DNA from: Methylosinus sp. H3A
GTDB lineage: Bacteria; Pseudomonadota; Alphaproteobacteria; Rhizobiales; Beijerinckiaceae
NCBI RefSeq assembly: GCF_015709455.1
Contig: NZ_JADNQW010000005.1
Location: 1,922,001-1,986,000, forward strand
Length of the DNA: 64,000 nucleotides
Direction: 5' to 3'
Position 1 is the stretch's first letter. The number at the start of each line of letters is the position of its first letter. This document shows positions 7,870-16,146 of this stretch, one piece after another. The translations under genes were made by a program, and so were the position numbers. The notes beneath the pieces are model-generated. The model was not told the DNA's origin and ran no database searches. It was given only the letters and a program-made list of their open reading frames with translations.

Positions 7870-8919
7870 TCAAGGCGCCGGAACTGTGGCGAAGGCGGCC
7901 CGGCAGAGATCGCGGACGATGTCGTCGCCGCGCATCGCATAGATCGGGTCGACGAAAATGCGATGCGCCATCGTCTCCAGGAAGATTTCGCGAATATCCT
8001 CCGGCGTCAGCGCGTCGCGGCCCTCGAGCCAGGCGCGCACGCGGGCCGCGCGGACCAGAAAAGCGACGCCGCGCGGGCTCGCGCCGCCGCGCACTAGGCC
8101 GCGCATTTCAATGTCCGGCAGAGTGACGCCCGCCGCGAGCGGATCGCGCAGCGCATCCCACAGCTTCGCCACATAGGCCTGCAGCGTCTCGCTCGCGCCG
8201 ACGCGCGTCTGGATGAGCTCGGCGACAGAATTGAGCTCGCGATAATCGAAGATCGGCTCGCCTATGTCCTCGAGCAGGCGGTCGACGTCATGGAAGCGCG
8301 GATCGAAGATCAGCGCGCGGCGCGCCTCCGCGTCGCTCGGCGTCTTCATGGAAATTTCCATGAGGAAGCGGTCGCGCGCCGCGGCGGGAAGCTCGAAAGT
8401 TTCTTCCCGCTCGACGAGATTGCGATCGGCGAAGACCTGCAGCGCGGGAAAGCGATATTCGCGATTGAAGGCGGAGACGCTGCGCTCGGCCATGAGGCGC
8501 AGCAGCAGAGAATGCACCTGCGGGCGGGCGCGGTTGATCTCGTTGAAGAAGAAGATCGAGAGATTTTCTGCCTGCCGCAGCACGGGGCCGGGCTCGACGC
8601 GCGGGCGGCCGTCGTCGGCGAGATAGGTGTGATAGACGAGGTCGCTCGGCATCAGATCGACCGTGCCCTCGATGCGCGAATAGGCACCTCCGAGCGCGCG
8701 CGCCACGGCGCGCAGCAGCGTCGTCTTGCCGACGCCCACATCGCCCTCGAGCAGCACATGGCCGCGCGCGAAAATGGAGATCGTCACCAGACGGATGACG
8801 TGGTTCTGGCCGATGACGGCGCGCGAGACGCGCCTTTCGAATTCCTGCGCCTTGGCGCGCCAGTCGGCCAAGGTCGCGTCGATTTCGGCGGTCTCTTTCA
8901 CGCGCAGCGAGTCCAACAT
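7870..8919 (-). CDS. mxaR: MxaR, MoxR-type AAA+ ATPase
   Basis: The 349-residue protein is a MoxR AAA+ ATPase with Walker A GDVGVGKTT at 59-67, Walker B FFFNEI at 123-128 and a MoxR C-terminal lid. It is the cytoplasmic chaperone-like motor thought to act with MxaS, MxaC and MxaL in activating methanol dehydrogenase. The start at 8919 gives normal MoxR length; the longer in-frame form to 9012 adds low-complexity residues and runs through a hairpin-rich gap. It is separated from mxaI by 136 bp that carry a strong hairpin, unlike the tightly packed genes downstream. Confidence 0.92.
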   Translation of the reverse strand: MLDSLRVKETAEIDATLADWRAKAQEFERRVSRAVIGQNHVIRLVTISIFARGHVLLEGDVGVGKTTLLRAVARALGGAYSRIEGTVDLMPSDLVYHTYLADDGRPRVEPGPVLRQAENLSIFFFNEINRARPQVHSLLLRLMAERSVSAFNREYRFPALQVFADRNLVEREETFELPAAARDRFLMEISMKTPSDAEARRALIFDPRFHDVDRLLEDIGEPIFDYRELNSVAELIQTRVGASETLQAYVAKLWDALRDPLAAGVTLPDIEMRGLVRGGASPRGVAFLVRAARVRAWLEGRDALTPEDIREIFLETMAHRIFVDPIYAMRGDDIVRDLCRAAFATVPAP

Positions 8920-9016
8920 CTCGTCGGAAGGAAAGACATTACGGCCACGATCCCGGGAATTGGGCCCGACGCGTTGTTGTCGAATGACGCCGGACCCGGA
9001 CCGTGGCCGCAAGACT

Positions 9017-9047
9017 GCCGTCCCCGGGCGCGGGGGCGGCTTTTTTT
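9017..9047 (+). terminator. Hairpin plus T-run in the mxaI-mxaR gap (terminator-like on the plus strand)
   Basis: A 9-bp stem (9017-9025 with 9032-9040, one G-T wobble) closes a 6-base loop and is followed by seven Ts at 9041-9047 on the plus strand. In that direction it looks like an intrinsic terminator for antisense transcripts. In the mxa mRNA (minus strand) the same stem starts 16 bases after the mxaI stop and has no downstream U-run, so there it more likely protects the 3' end of the mxaFJGI message. Confidence 0.65.
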
Positions 9048-9055
9048 CGTTCGAC

Positions 9056-9355
9056 TTATTGCGGGATCTGGTTCACGTCATAGACGAATTTGCCAGTCTT
9101 CTTGAAGTGCTCGACGCGCTTCTTGTTGCGCTCTTCCATGGCCGCGATGGCGGACTGGTTCTTGGCGAGCTCTTTCGGGTCGTGCTTGGGATCGTATTTC
9201 GAGCCGGCGACCTTGTCCGGGAAGCCGGGCTTGGGCTCCCAGCAATCGCCGGGCGCCTTGCACTTGGTTCCGTCATAGGCCGAGGCCGCGCCGATCGCAG
9301 CCGCGTTCATGACGAACACGACGGCGACGGCCGCCGCAATCTTCAAAACTCCCAT
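9056..9355 (-). CDS. mxaI: MxaI, methanol dehydrogenase small (beta) subunit
   Basis: The 99-residue precursor has a signal peptide ending around AASA, then a Lys-rich mature chain beginning YDGTKCKAPGDCWEPKPGFP, with the two cysteines typical of the beta subunit. The small subunit wraps around MxaF in the periplasmic alpha2beta2 enzyme. The ATG at 9355 follows GGAGGAAG with ideal spacing, whereas the ATG 15 bases earlier has no ribosome site. XoxF-type enzymes lack this subunit, so its presence confirms a calcium MxaFI system. Confidence 0.95.
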   Translation of the reverse strand: MGVLKIAAAVAVVFVMNAAAIGAASAYDGTKCKAPGDCWEPKPGFPDKVAGSKYDPKHDPKELAKNQSAIAAMEERNKKRVEHFKKTGKFVYDVNQIPQ

Positions 9356-9437
9356 CGTGCCTTCCTCCAATTATCGCGCGGCTCTCGCCGCGTCCGTCGC
9401 GCCGCTGTCGCGAACGCGACTTTCATTTTCCCGTCTT

Positions 9438-10019
9438 TCATTTTCCCGAGGTCTTGCATTGACCCGGGGGATCGTCGGGGAATGTCTCGTGTCCGGGATA
9501 GGGTTTGAACTTCGCGCGCTGCTCCGGCGTCAGCCAGGTCGCGCCGGCCACGGGATCCTTGTAGAGATGGCGGACCCAGGCCATGACCTTCAGCATCTCG
9601 TCGAGCTGGAGATTGGCGTATTGCGGACCCATGGACGCCTGCGCGCCGCCGAAGATGGTCGAGAAGAACCCCTCGTCGGTCGCATTCTGCGGATAGGTCC
9701 AATAGGAATCGTTGAGGCCGGGGCCGATCTTGCCTTCGCCGAGATGGCCGTGACAGCCGGAGCAAGCGGAGAGGAAGAGCTGCTCGCCCTGCTTCAGACA
9801 GCTCACGTCGCCATTGTAGGGATTGACGCCCGTCTGCAAGAATTGCTTGACGCCGGCCGTGTCCTTGCCCTCGGGAAGCGCGTCGTCGAAATTCAGCACT
9901 TCGCCGGTGATCGTGTTGCGAAACGTTATGCCCGCGTTTTGCGCGATCGCCGTGAGGGCGATCATGCTGGCGAAGGCGCCGCCGGCCAGGACATAGGCCT
10001 TTTTCTTGGTGGATTTCAT
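9438..10019 (-). CDS. mxaG: MxaG, cytochrome cL (electron acceptor of methanol dehydrogenase)
   Basis: The 193-residue product has a signal peptide (residues 1-26) and one haem c motif, CSGCH at 86-90. A Met in GAQASMGPQ (M130) is the likely axial ligand. Cytochrome cL accepts electrons directly from PQQ in MxaFI and passes them to cytochrome cH. Size and operon position are those of MxaG. The stop codon lies within a short tandem duplication. Confidence 0.95.
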   Translation of the reverse strand: MKSTKKKAYVLAGGAFASMIALTAIAQNAGITFRNTITGEVLNFDDALPEGKDTAGVKQFLQTGVNPYNGDVSCLKQGEQLFLSACSGCHGHLGEGKIGPGLNDSYWTYPQNATDEGFFSTIFGGAQASMGPQYANLQLDEMLKVMAWVRHLYKDPVAGATWLTPEQRAKFKPYPGHETFPDDPPGQCKTSGK

Positions 10020-10063
10020 TTCTGTCGGTCTCTTCGAATGTTCGCCGGGCTCGTTTTGGTTTG

Positions 10064-10111
10064 GAGCGCATTCTGATCGCTCGAACGGAGCCGTTCGAGC
10101 GGAACGCGCTC
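10064..10111 (-). promoter_or_regulatory. Long intercistronic hairpin in the mxaJ-mxaG gap
   Basis: In the 91-bp gap, 10078-10088 and 10091-10101 form a perfect 11-base inverted repeat around a 2-base centre. An outer GAGCGC/GCGCTC pair (10064-10069 with 10106-10111) extends the stem. No U-run follows on the mxa mRNA. A role in message processing or stability is more likely than full termination. Confidence 0.6.
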
Positions 10112-10998
10112 TAATGCGCCGCGACCGGATTGACGATGGGCAGCAGCGGAACGCCTTCCGCCGTGAGGATTTGGTCGATCTTCGGTTTGGCGCGCTCGAG
10201 GCCTGCGTTCACTTGGCCGAGCAGCTCCTTGTCGGAGAGGCGCACGCCGACCGACTGGTCGTAATGCTGCCCGATCTTCTGACCGTCGCTGCGCTTGGAA
10301 TCGTCGTCGATCAGCGTCATGCGCAAAGGCGTGGGCGAGGATTTGACGAAGCGCGCCACATCCGGCGCGAAGGCCGCAGCGAGCTCGGCATTGCCGCTCG
10401 CTACTTCGCCGATCATGCGCGCAGGATCGATCTGCGTGTATTGATTGCGCGGGGAGCGGAAATTCACGAGCGAATAGAGATAGGCCATGTCGCTCTCATA
10501 TTCGCCGATCTCCTTCAGCATCGCCTCCGCCGGAGAGCCGAAGGGCACGGCGATATGATTGAAGGATTTTATGCGCGGGTCGGACCAGGATTTGATGTCG
10601 AGATTGCTCTGCGCCTTGGTCACGAACACATAGCCGGTGCGGAAATAGGGCTTGCTCGTCAGCACGCGGGGATCGCCCGTGTCGAGTCCGATGACGACGT
10701 CGCACTGGTTCTTGTCGAGATAGTCCCTGACGAGATAGATCGCGGGCTTCGACGACCAGACGAACTGCGCCTTGCGTCCCATTGCTTCGGCGAGCGCGGC
10801 GCCGATGCGATTCTCGAGGCCGGTTTCGTCCTTGAGGGAGAGAGGCGACTGCGCTTCGGAGGCGCAGATGCGCAGAGTGTCCGCCGTGCTCGCGGAGGCG
10901 GCCGCCGAAGGCTTCGTCTCTTGCGCCATGGCGCCGGCGGACAGAATCGCCAGGGCGAAGCCGGAGGCGACGAGACGCGAAGGGGTGATACGCGACAT
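10111..10998 (-). CDS. mxaJ: MxaJ, periplasmic solute-binding-type protein of the methanol dehydrogenase system
   Basis: The 295-residue precursor has a signal peptide (MSRITPSRLVASGFALAILS...AMAQ) and the quinoprotein-associated periplasmic binding fold, with TLRICASEAQSPLSLKDETG and CDVVIGLDTGDPRVLTSKPYFRT-type segments. MxaJ is needed for active methanol dehydrogenase and may act as a chaperone. The ATG at 10998 starts exactly at the signal peptide; an in-frame ATG at 11022 would add eight residues, and neither has a strong ribosome site. It lies 119 bp after mxaF, with two hairpins in the gap. Confidence 0.92.
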   Translation of the reverse strand: MSRITPSRLVASGFALAILSAGAMAQETKPSAAASASTADTLRICASEAQSPLSLKDETGLENRIGAALAEAMGRKAQFVWSSKPAIYLVRDYLDKNQCDVVIGLDTGDPRVLTSKPYFRTGYVFVTKAQSNLDIKSWSDPRIKSFNHIAVPFGSPAEAMLKEIGEYESDMAYLYSLVNFRSPRNQYTQIDPARMIGEVASGNAELAAAFAPDVARFVKSSPTPLRMTLIDDDSKRSDGQKIGQHYDQSVGVRLSDKELLGQVNAGLERAKPKIDQILTAEGVPLLPIVNPVAAH

Positions 10999-11033
10999 GT
11001 GATCGATCCGATGGGTTTGCATCGTGAGGCAAG

Positions 11034-11104
11034 GCCGCCCGGACGCCTTTGACGCATCCGGGCGGCGTGCTGGTCGGTCGCGAACAGGGGAGGACGCGAC
11101 CGAC
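11034..11104 (-). promoter_or_regulatory. Two perfect hairpins in the mxaF-mxaJ gap
   Basis: Directly after the mxaF stop the mRNA can form two perfect 10-bp stems. One pairs 11095-11104 with 11073-11082 (12-base loop), the next pairs 11057-11066 with 11034-11043 (13-base loop). Neither has a U-run on the mRNA strand. Tandem hairpins here could protect the 3' end of an abundant mxaF transcript while lowering mxaJ expression. Confidence 0.7.
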
Positions 11105-11117
11105 GTCTGCCGATGGA

Positions 11118-12983
11118 TCAGCGAGCCTTGTATTCGCCGAGGCTCAGATCGTCGTAGGGGCCTTTGCCGCCCAGCGAGAAGACGACCACGCCGCCGCCCA
11201 TCTGGGTGTAGTTGGCGAGCTGCTTGAACGCGCCCACCGCGCCGAGGCCGGCCGTCGGATCCTGAAGGTCGAACACGAGGCCCACTCCCGGCCAACCGCC
11301 GACGCCGTAGAGGATCGCGACGTATTCGGTGCCCTTGTGGTTATAGACGATCGGATAGCCGAGCACGCCCGAGGGAAGCTTGAACTTCCAGAGCAGCTCG
11401 CCGGTGTCGCTGTGGCGGGCCTTGATGAAGCCGTCCAGCGTTCCGTAGAACACGATATTGCCGGCCGTCGCGGTGGTGCCGCCCCAAACGGCGAAGCGCT
11501 CGGCCTTCTCCCATTTGAACTGGCCGGTGATCGAGTTGTAGGCCTTGATCTGGCCGAGACCCTCGCCCTTCTGACGATCGCCCTTCGGACCCGGATACAT
11601 GTTCAGCGTCGCGCCGACGAAGAACTGACCCGCGCGATAGGGAAGCATGAAGGGCTCCCAATCCATGCAGATATGGTTCACGCCGAGGAAGAACAGCTGC
11701 TTGGTCGGATCGTAGGAGTCGTGGCCCTGATTGTGATAGCCCATCGCGGAGGGACAAATGTCCTTGCCGAGATGATCCATGCGGGTGCCATACTCCGGAT
11801 CGCGAACCGGCAGGCCGCTCTTGAGGTCGACCGTCTTGAACACATTGACCGTGTCGTCGATCTTGTCCGCGGAGATCAGATCGCCATTGGTGCGGTCGAG
11901 CGTGTAGACGATGCCGTTGCGGTCCGGATGGGTGAGAAGCTTGCGCTCCTTGCCTTCCTTGTCCTTCTGCTCGGTGAGCGTCAGGAAGTTCACGCCGGCG
12001 AAGTCCCACTCGTCATGCGGGGTCTTCTGATAGCCGAACTTGGCCTCGCCCGTGTCGATGTCGCGGCCGAAGATCGTCATCGTCCATTTGTTGTCGCCCG
12101 GACGCATCGTCTCGTTCCACGGCGCCGGATTGCCCGAGCCGTAGTAGAAGAGGTTCGTGCCCGGATCATAGGCGTACCAGCCCCAATTGGTGCCGCCGCC
12201 GATCTTCCAGGCGTCGCCTTCCCAGGTCGAAGTGCCGAGGCCCTTCTGGCCGTAATGGGGGTTCTTGCCGTTGAAGTCCTTGGCGAGCAGCACGTCCTCG
12301 TCCGGGCCGGTCGCATAGGCGCGCCAGGACTGCTCGCCGGTGTGAACGTCATAGGCCGTCACATAGCCGCGCACGCCGAGCTCGGCGCCAGAGGAGCCGA
12401 CGAGAACCTTGTCCTTGATGACATAGGGCGCGATGGTGAGCGTCGAGCCGACCTTATAGTCGGAGTTCTCGACCTTCCACAGCAGCTCGCCGGTCTTGGC
12501 GTTGAGCGCCTCGATATGGCCGTCGAGCAGCGTCTTGAGGATCAGCGGCGGCGTCTTGGCGTCGCCCGGCCAATAAGCGAGGCCGCGGTTCACGAGGTCG
12601 CAGCAGGCGACGGCGCGCGCGGCGGCGTTCTGCTTCGGCTTGTCCTGCCACAGGATGCGGGTCGGATCGTCGAGATCGAGCGCGAAAGTGTTGTTCGGGA
12701 AAGACGTGTGAATATACATCTTGCCGTCGACGACGAGCGGCGCGCCCTCGTGGCCGTTGAGCAGGCCGGTCGAGAACGTCCACGCCACCTTCAGATTCTT
12801 CACATTGTCGGTGTTGATCTGAGTCAGCGTGCTGTAGTTGTCCGAGTGATAGTTCTTACCCGGCATCACCCAATTGTCTTCGCTCTTGGAGAGCTGATCG
12901 AGCTTGTCGTTGGCCGAAGCGACGCCGATCGGCGCCACCGTCAGCACGGCGAGCAGCGATACCGAATTCAGTAGTTTCCTCAT
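11118..12983 (-). CDS. mxaF: MxaF, calcium-dependent PQQ methanol dehydrogenase large subunit
   Basis: The 621-residue precursor has a signal peptide (cleavage near VASA-NDKL) and an eight-bladed PQQ propeller. The vicinal disulfide Cys127-Cys128 ([11 protein letters not shown]) is present. The active-site motif is PHDEWDFAG, with the catalytic Asp at 327 and Ala at 329 where lanthanide enzymes have Asp; this marks a calcium-type MxaF. The enzyme oxidises methanol to formaldehyde in the periplasm and passes electrons to MxaG. The ATG at 12983 follows GCAGGAGGACTCGTCG, an excellent ribosome site. It is the first gene of the mxa operon. Confidence 0.98.
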   Translation of the reverse strand: MRKLLNSVSLLAVLTVAPIGVASANDKLDQLSKSEDNWVMPGKNYHSDNYSTLTQINTDNVKNLKVAWTFSTGLLNGHEGAPLVVDGKMYIHTSFPNNTFALDLDDPTRILWQDKPKQNAAARAVACCDLVNRGLAYWPGDAKTPPLILKTLLDGHIEALNAKTGELLWKVENSDYKVGSTLTIAPYVIKDKVLVGSSGAELGVRGYVTAYDVHTGEQSWRAYATGPDEDVLLAKDFNGKNPHYGQKGLGTSTWEGDAWKIGGGTNWGWYAYDPGTNLFYYGSGNPAPWNETMRPGDNKWTMTIFGRDIDTGEAKFGYQKTPHDEWDFAGVNFLTLTEQKDKEGKERKLLTHPDRNGIVYTLDRTNGDLISADKIDDTVNVFKTVDLKSGLPVRDPEYGTRMDHLGKDICPSAMGYHNQGHDSYDPTKQLFFLGVNHICMDWEPFMLPYRAGQFFVGATLNMYPGPKGDRQKGEGLGQIKAYNSITGQFKWEKAERFAVWGGTTATAGNIVFYGTLDGFIKARHSDTGELLWKFKLPSGVLGYPIVYNHKGTEYVAILYGVGGWPGVGLVFDLQDPTAGLGAVGAFKQLANYTQMGGGVVVFSLGGKGPYDDLSLGEYKAR

Positions 12984-13424
12984 CGACGAGTCCTCCTGCA
13001 ACAGCCATCGCCCGGCGAATCGCAGAGCGGAATGGAGATGTCGCCTCGTGAAACAACGGCTCGCGATCTTTCGAGCCATTCTTGTTTGTCGGCCGCCGTC
13101 CTCGACGTCGTCGCAACGCATTCGCCCGAAAAAGCGAGGGTCGGGGCCGGCGAGATATAGGTTTTCGGCCGCGCCTCTGTCTGTATGATTTGTCGGTAAT
13201 CTCACGCGGGAAGAATCGGCATAAGCGGCGTTTCTTCGTCACGACTCCGGGGGAGGGGGGCCTGATTGCGCCCCCGTCGCGCCGCGATGTCGACAAAGTG
13301 GTATGGCCTTTGAAGCCGAGGTCGAGCCGATTGCCATTCGTTCCATTTCAGGACGGCGAGATTCGCTCCGATCGAAAATGAGATCCGGGACGATCCAGGG
13401 ATGATGGTCTCGAGAAGGATCGAG
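12984..13424. promoter_or_regulatory. Divergent control region between mxaF and a small gene, with a candidate mxaF promoter
   Basis: This 441-bp gap separates mxaF (minus) from a small gene (plus). On the minus strand, CAGACA (13178-13183), 18 bases, then TATATC (13154-13159) resembles the reported methylotroph mxaF promoter pattern, AAGACA-N18-TAGAAA as I recall it. A start just downstream would give a leader of roughly 160 bases, similar to long mxaF leaders in other methylotrophs. No other element stood out. The promoter call is inference from pattern and spacing. Confidence 0.4.
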
Positions 13425-13655
13425 ATGGAAAGGCGTATCAAACTGACCGATATCGACCGCCCGGACGAGCCGCTGGAAGTCGAGGTCGAATGGATCGCCG
13501 GGACGACGCTGCGCGCGCTCGTCCCGAATACGTCGATCCGTTTCGAACTGAGACGGCCGAACGAAGAGGCGCCGTTCGAGGGAACGCTGGGCGGCCGCTA
13601 TTTCGCTTTCGAGCCCCAGCCTGCGACAGGCAAGCCGACGACGCGGCGAAAATAG
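13425..13655 (+). CDS. Small hypothetical protein divergent from mxaF
   Basis: The 76-residue product (MERRIKLTDIDRPDEPLEV...) looks like a small beta-rich domain: alternating charged and hydrophobic strands, an ELRRP turn and GGRYFAFEP near the end. There is no signal peptide or membrane segment, and I do not recognise a family. The ATG at 13425 follows AAGGA by 5 bases; an in-frame ATG at 13401 has a weaker site. In Methylorubrum a small gene, mxaW, also diverges from mxaF and is methanol-induced; the position is similar, but homology is not shown. Confidence 0.6.
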   Translation: MERRIKLTDIDRPDEPLEVEVEWIAGTTLRALVPNTSIRFELRRPNEEAPFEGTLGGRYFAFEPQPATGKPTTRRK

Positions 13656-14167
13656 GCGCTCGCGCCTCCGCTTCGAGCCGGCTCCGACCGCGTCGCGCTT
13701 CCGGTCGGCGGAGAATGAGCTTTCGTCGGACGGGTCGGGAAAAATTCACCGCGGGAGCGCTCGGCGTCCCCCGGTCTATCGCCGAACGGCGCAGGAAGAC
13801 GCGCGCGCTTGTCGTCTTTTGGACAAAAGCGAGCCCTGGTTTTGGACCAAGCGAGATCAAGGGAGACCTGCACGGCCTGCGCCGCGGCGGTCTCGTCATC
13901 GGCGGCGCTCCCGCTTCGCTTGTGAGAGCGGCCGTCGCGCCGACATGGCGAAAGGTCGAGGGTCCGAGCGGCGCGCATCGCGCGAAAAACGGCGAGCGTA
14001 AAAAATCTTCGCGAGGCGAGATATAGCGACGCTCGCGATCTATCCCTTTCTGCACGGGCGAACTCGCCGCGCGATTGACAATGATGTGACGATCGCCGCG
14101 CTCGCTGCAATCGAAACGTCGTTCATGTGTCACGAAACGGCAGCACGCGGCGCCTAGCTTTTTCGCC
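13656..14167. other. Intergenic stretch, no gene recognised
   Basis: 512 bp between the small gene and the PAP2 phosphatase gene. Reading frames here have low-complexity Arg/Ala composition typical of antisense or non-coding GC-rich DNA. A perfect TTGACA occurs at 14075-14080, but I see no -10 box at a suitable distance. No repeat, tRNA or terminator was found. Confidence 0.5.
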
Positions 14168-14761
14168 ATGCTGCTCGCTTCGAATCGTCGACTTTCTCTC
14201 GAACGCCTCGTCCTCGCCGAGACGCTGCTCCTGTGGCGAGATCGTCTCTCTCGGGCCGATCTCGCCGGCGTGCATTTCGTGACTCTCTCCACGAAATCGG
14301 CATTCGGCCGAATGCTCGCGATCACGATCAGCAAGCTCGGCAATGGATGGATCTATCCGATCCTCGTGGCGGCGATCTTCTCTCTCGTCGGCCTCGAAGC
14401 CTGGCCGATCGTCGCGCTCGGCGGACTCAACGCCGCGCTGCTGCACACGCTGTTCCCGATCATCAAGAAGCGCATCGGGCGCAAGCGGCCCTTCCATGTC
14501 GATCCACGACTGACGTCGCTGTTGAAGATTCTCGACGAGCATTCCTTTCCGAGCGGCCATATGATGACGCTCAGCGGCGTGCTCGCGCCGATCGTTCTCG
14601 CCTGGCCTTCGGCCGGCGCTTCCGCCGGCGCGTTGGTGCTCTCGATGGCGTGGTCGCGCATCGCCACGGCGCATCACTATCCGAGCGATGTGCTGGGCGG
14701 GCTGACGCTCGGCCTCGCCATGGGCTATCCGCTATCGGCCTGCATTCTCGGCCATTGGTGA
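14168..14761 (+). CDS. PAP2-family membrane phosphatase
   Basis: The 197-residue membrane protein has the three-part PAP2 phosphatase signature: KKRIGRKRPF, then SFPSGHMM, then SRIATAHHYPSDVLGG. The His residues of the second and third motifs are catalytic. Several hydrophobic helices surround them. Such enzymes dephosphorylate lipid phosphates such as undecaprenyl pyrophosphate, phosphatidate or PGP; the substrate cannot be told from sequence. It overlaps the 3' end of the convergent HglS gene by 30 bp. Confidence 0.85.
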   Translation: MLLASNRRLSLERLVLAETLLLWRDRLSRADLAGVHFVTLSTKSAFGRMLAITISKLGNGWIYPILVAAIFSLVGLEAWPIVALGGLNAALLHTLFPIIKKRIGRKRPFHVDPRLTSLLKILDEHSFPSGHMMTLSGVLAPIVLAWPSAGASAGALVLSMAWSRIATAHHYPSDVLGGLTLGLAMGYPLSACILGHW

Positions 14762-16114
14762 TCGCTCGCCGACGCCGAGCGCGCGCGCGAGCGAAGTTTT
14801 CTCTTCATGTGCATAGATCGCCATTTCGTCGGCGACCTTTGTTCCGAGCGCATGTTCGAAAGCCTCGCGATTGGCGCAGGCCGATAGGTCGCGACGTCCG
14901 CCCTCGCCGAGATTGGACTGGAATATGCCCGCCGCGCTCACCGGCAAAAAATCTTCGTAAGTGATCGGCTCGGCGATGAGTGCGCCTTCGCGCAGCAAAG
15001 TCTCGACATCGCCTCTCGCGCTCCGATTCTCGCCGGGCGTATAGCGGAAGAAAGCGAGGCCCTGCGCGCGCAAAGTCGCGGCGTCATCGGGGAAGGCGGC
15101 GAAGCGGCTTTTCAACTCGGCCCGATAATCGCCCGTCGCGCCGTCGCGCGGCGCATTGGCGGCGAGCGTCTCCGCCAGCAGCCTGTCATAGAGCGCGCGC
15201 CCCTTTGCGGTGAGCGCCGCGCCGCGCTGTTCGATCTCGCCGAAGCGCGCGCGATGCTCGCCGCGCGCTTCGTCGCGTCCGGAAAAACGCACCGGCTCGG
15301 CGATGGCCTTGAAGCTCGTCTGGCGCAGCAATATCGGAAATTGCCGAGGCGGCGGACCTTCGACGATCGATTTCGGATCGAGCCCGCGCTCGGCGAGCGC
15401 CTCTTGCACGGCGTCTATGTCGAGCGTCGGCAGAGTGAGATGATTGATATGCGGGCCATGGAAGCAGACCACATCGGCGACGAGCGGATGCGCCTTGCGA
15501 TAGGCCTCATAGACGCCGGCCGTGACGGTCGCCTCGCCGCGCCAGCGGAAAGTGTGCAGCGCCTCATGCACGAAGTCGATCGCCTGCGCTTCGCCGAGTC
15601 CGCCATTGGCCTCGAACAGCTCGATGAGATGCAGACAGCGCGGCGTGAAAATGCGTCGTCGGGCGAGAATTTCCTGCGCCTCGCGACGCAAATCCTCGCC
15701 TTCGATGAGCTCTGGACGCAGCAGCGAGGTGAAGATGCGGAAGGGGCAGCGCCGCAGCGATTCCGCCGCGACCGGCCGGAAGCAGGTCGAATGAACCGGC
15801 ACGCCGGCGGGCGAGAGATCGTAATAGCCGACCGGATACATGCCCATGACGGCGAAGAGTCGACGCAGCCCCGCGAGCTCCTCGGGCCGTCCGACGCGAA
15901 TGGCGCCGTGTCGCTCGACCCCGACGAGATCGAAAGCGCCGGAGCGGCGAAGCCGCGCCTCGAGCGCAGGATCGCGAGCCAGCGCTTCGCCGTCGATCTC
16001 GCCGACGATGCGCGTCATCTCCTTATAGCGCGGCACCTCGTCGCGATACATTTGCGTCATCGCCGCGGAGAAGATCGAGCGGATCGTATCGGCGGAAACA
16101 TGGGTCTCGGTCAT
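14732..16114 (-). CDS. hglS: 2-oxoadipate dioxygenase/decarboxylase (DUF1338, HglS/YdcJ family)
   Basis: The 460-residue protein belongs to the DUF1338 family, with conserved VPVHSTCFRPV, RCPFRIFTSLLRPELI, HGPHINHLTLPTLDI and FQSNLGEGGR segments. HglS converts 2-oxoadipate to D-2-hydroxyglutarate with an iron centre, the key step of bacterial lysine degradation through 2-aminoadipate. The ATG at 16114 follows GAGGAG; upstream in-frame sequence overlaps the aldehyde dehydrogenase gene and is not family-like. The adjacent upstream gene encodes the aminoadipate-semialdehyde dehydrogenase of the same pathway, 32 bp away, so the pair is probably an operon. Confidence 0.9.
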   Translation of the reverse strand: MTETHVSADTIRSIFSAAMTQMYRDEVPRYKEMTRIVGEIDGEALARDPALEARLRRSGAFDLVGVERHGAIRVGRPEELAGLRRLFAVMGMYPVGYYDLSPAGVPVHSTCFRPVAAESLRRCPFRIFTSLLRPELIEGEDLRREAQEILARRRIFTPRCLHLIELFEANGGLGEAQAIDFVHEALHTFRWRGEATVTAGVYEAYRKAHPLVADVVCFHGPHINHLTLPTLDIDAVQEALAERGLDPKSIVEGPPPRQFPILLRQTSFKAIAEPVRFSGRDEARGEHRARFGEIEQRGAALTAKGRALYDRLLAETLAANAPRDGATGDYRAELKSRFAAFPDDAATLRAQGLAFFRYTPGENRSARGDVETLLREGALIAEPITYEDFLPVSAAGIFQSNLGEGGRRDLSACANREAFEHALGTKVADEMAIYAHEEKTSLARALGVGERSPMAENAGR

Positions 16115-16146
16115 GTCGGACTCCTCGAGATCGATCGGCGCAAGGA

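Noticed and set aside
11049..12974. 641-codon open frame antisense to mxaF
   Set aside because: mxaF is certain on the other strand. This is a codon-bias shadow.
13819..14001. Possible 60-residue gene in the gap before the PAP2 gene
   Set aside because: Arg/Ser-rich low-complexity translation, no ribosome site and no similarity to any family I know.
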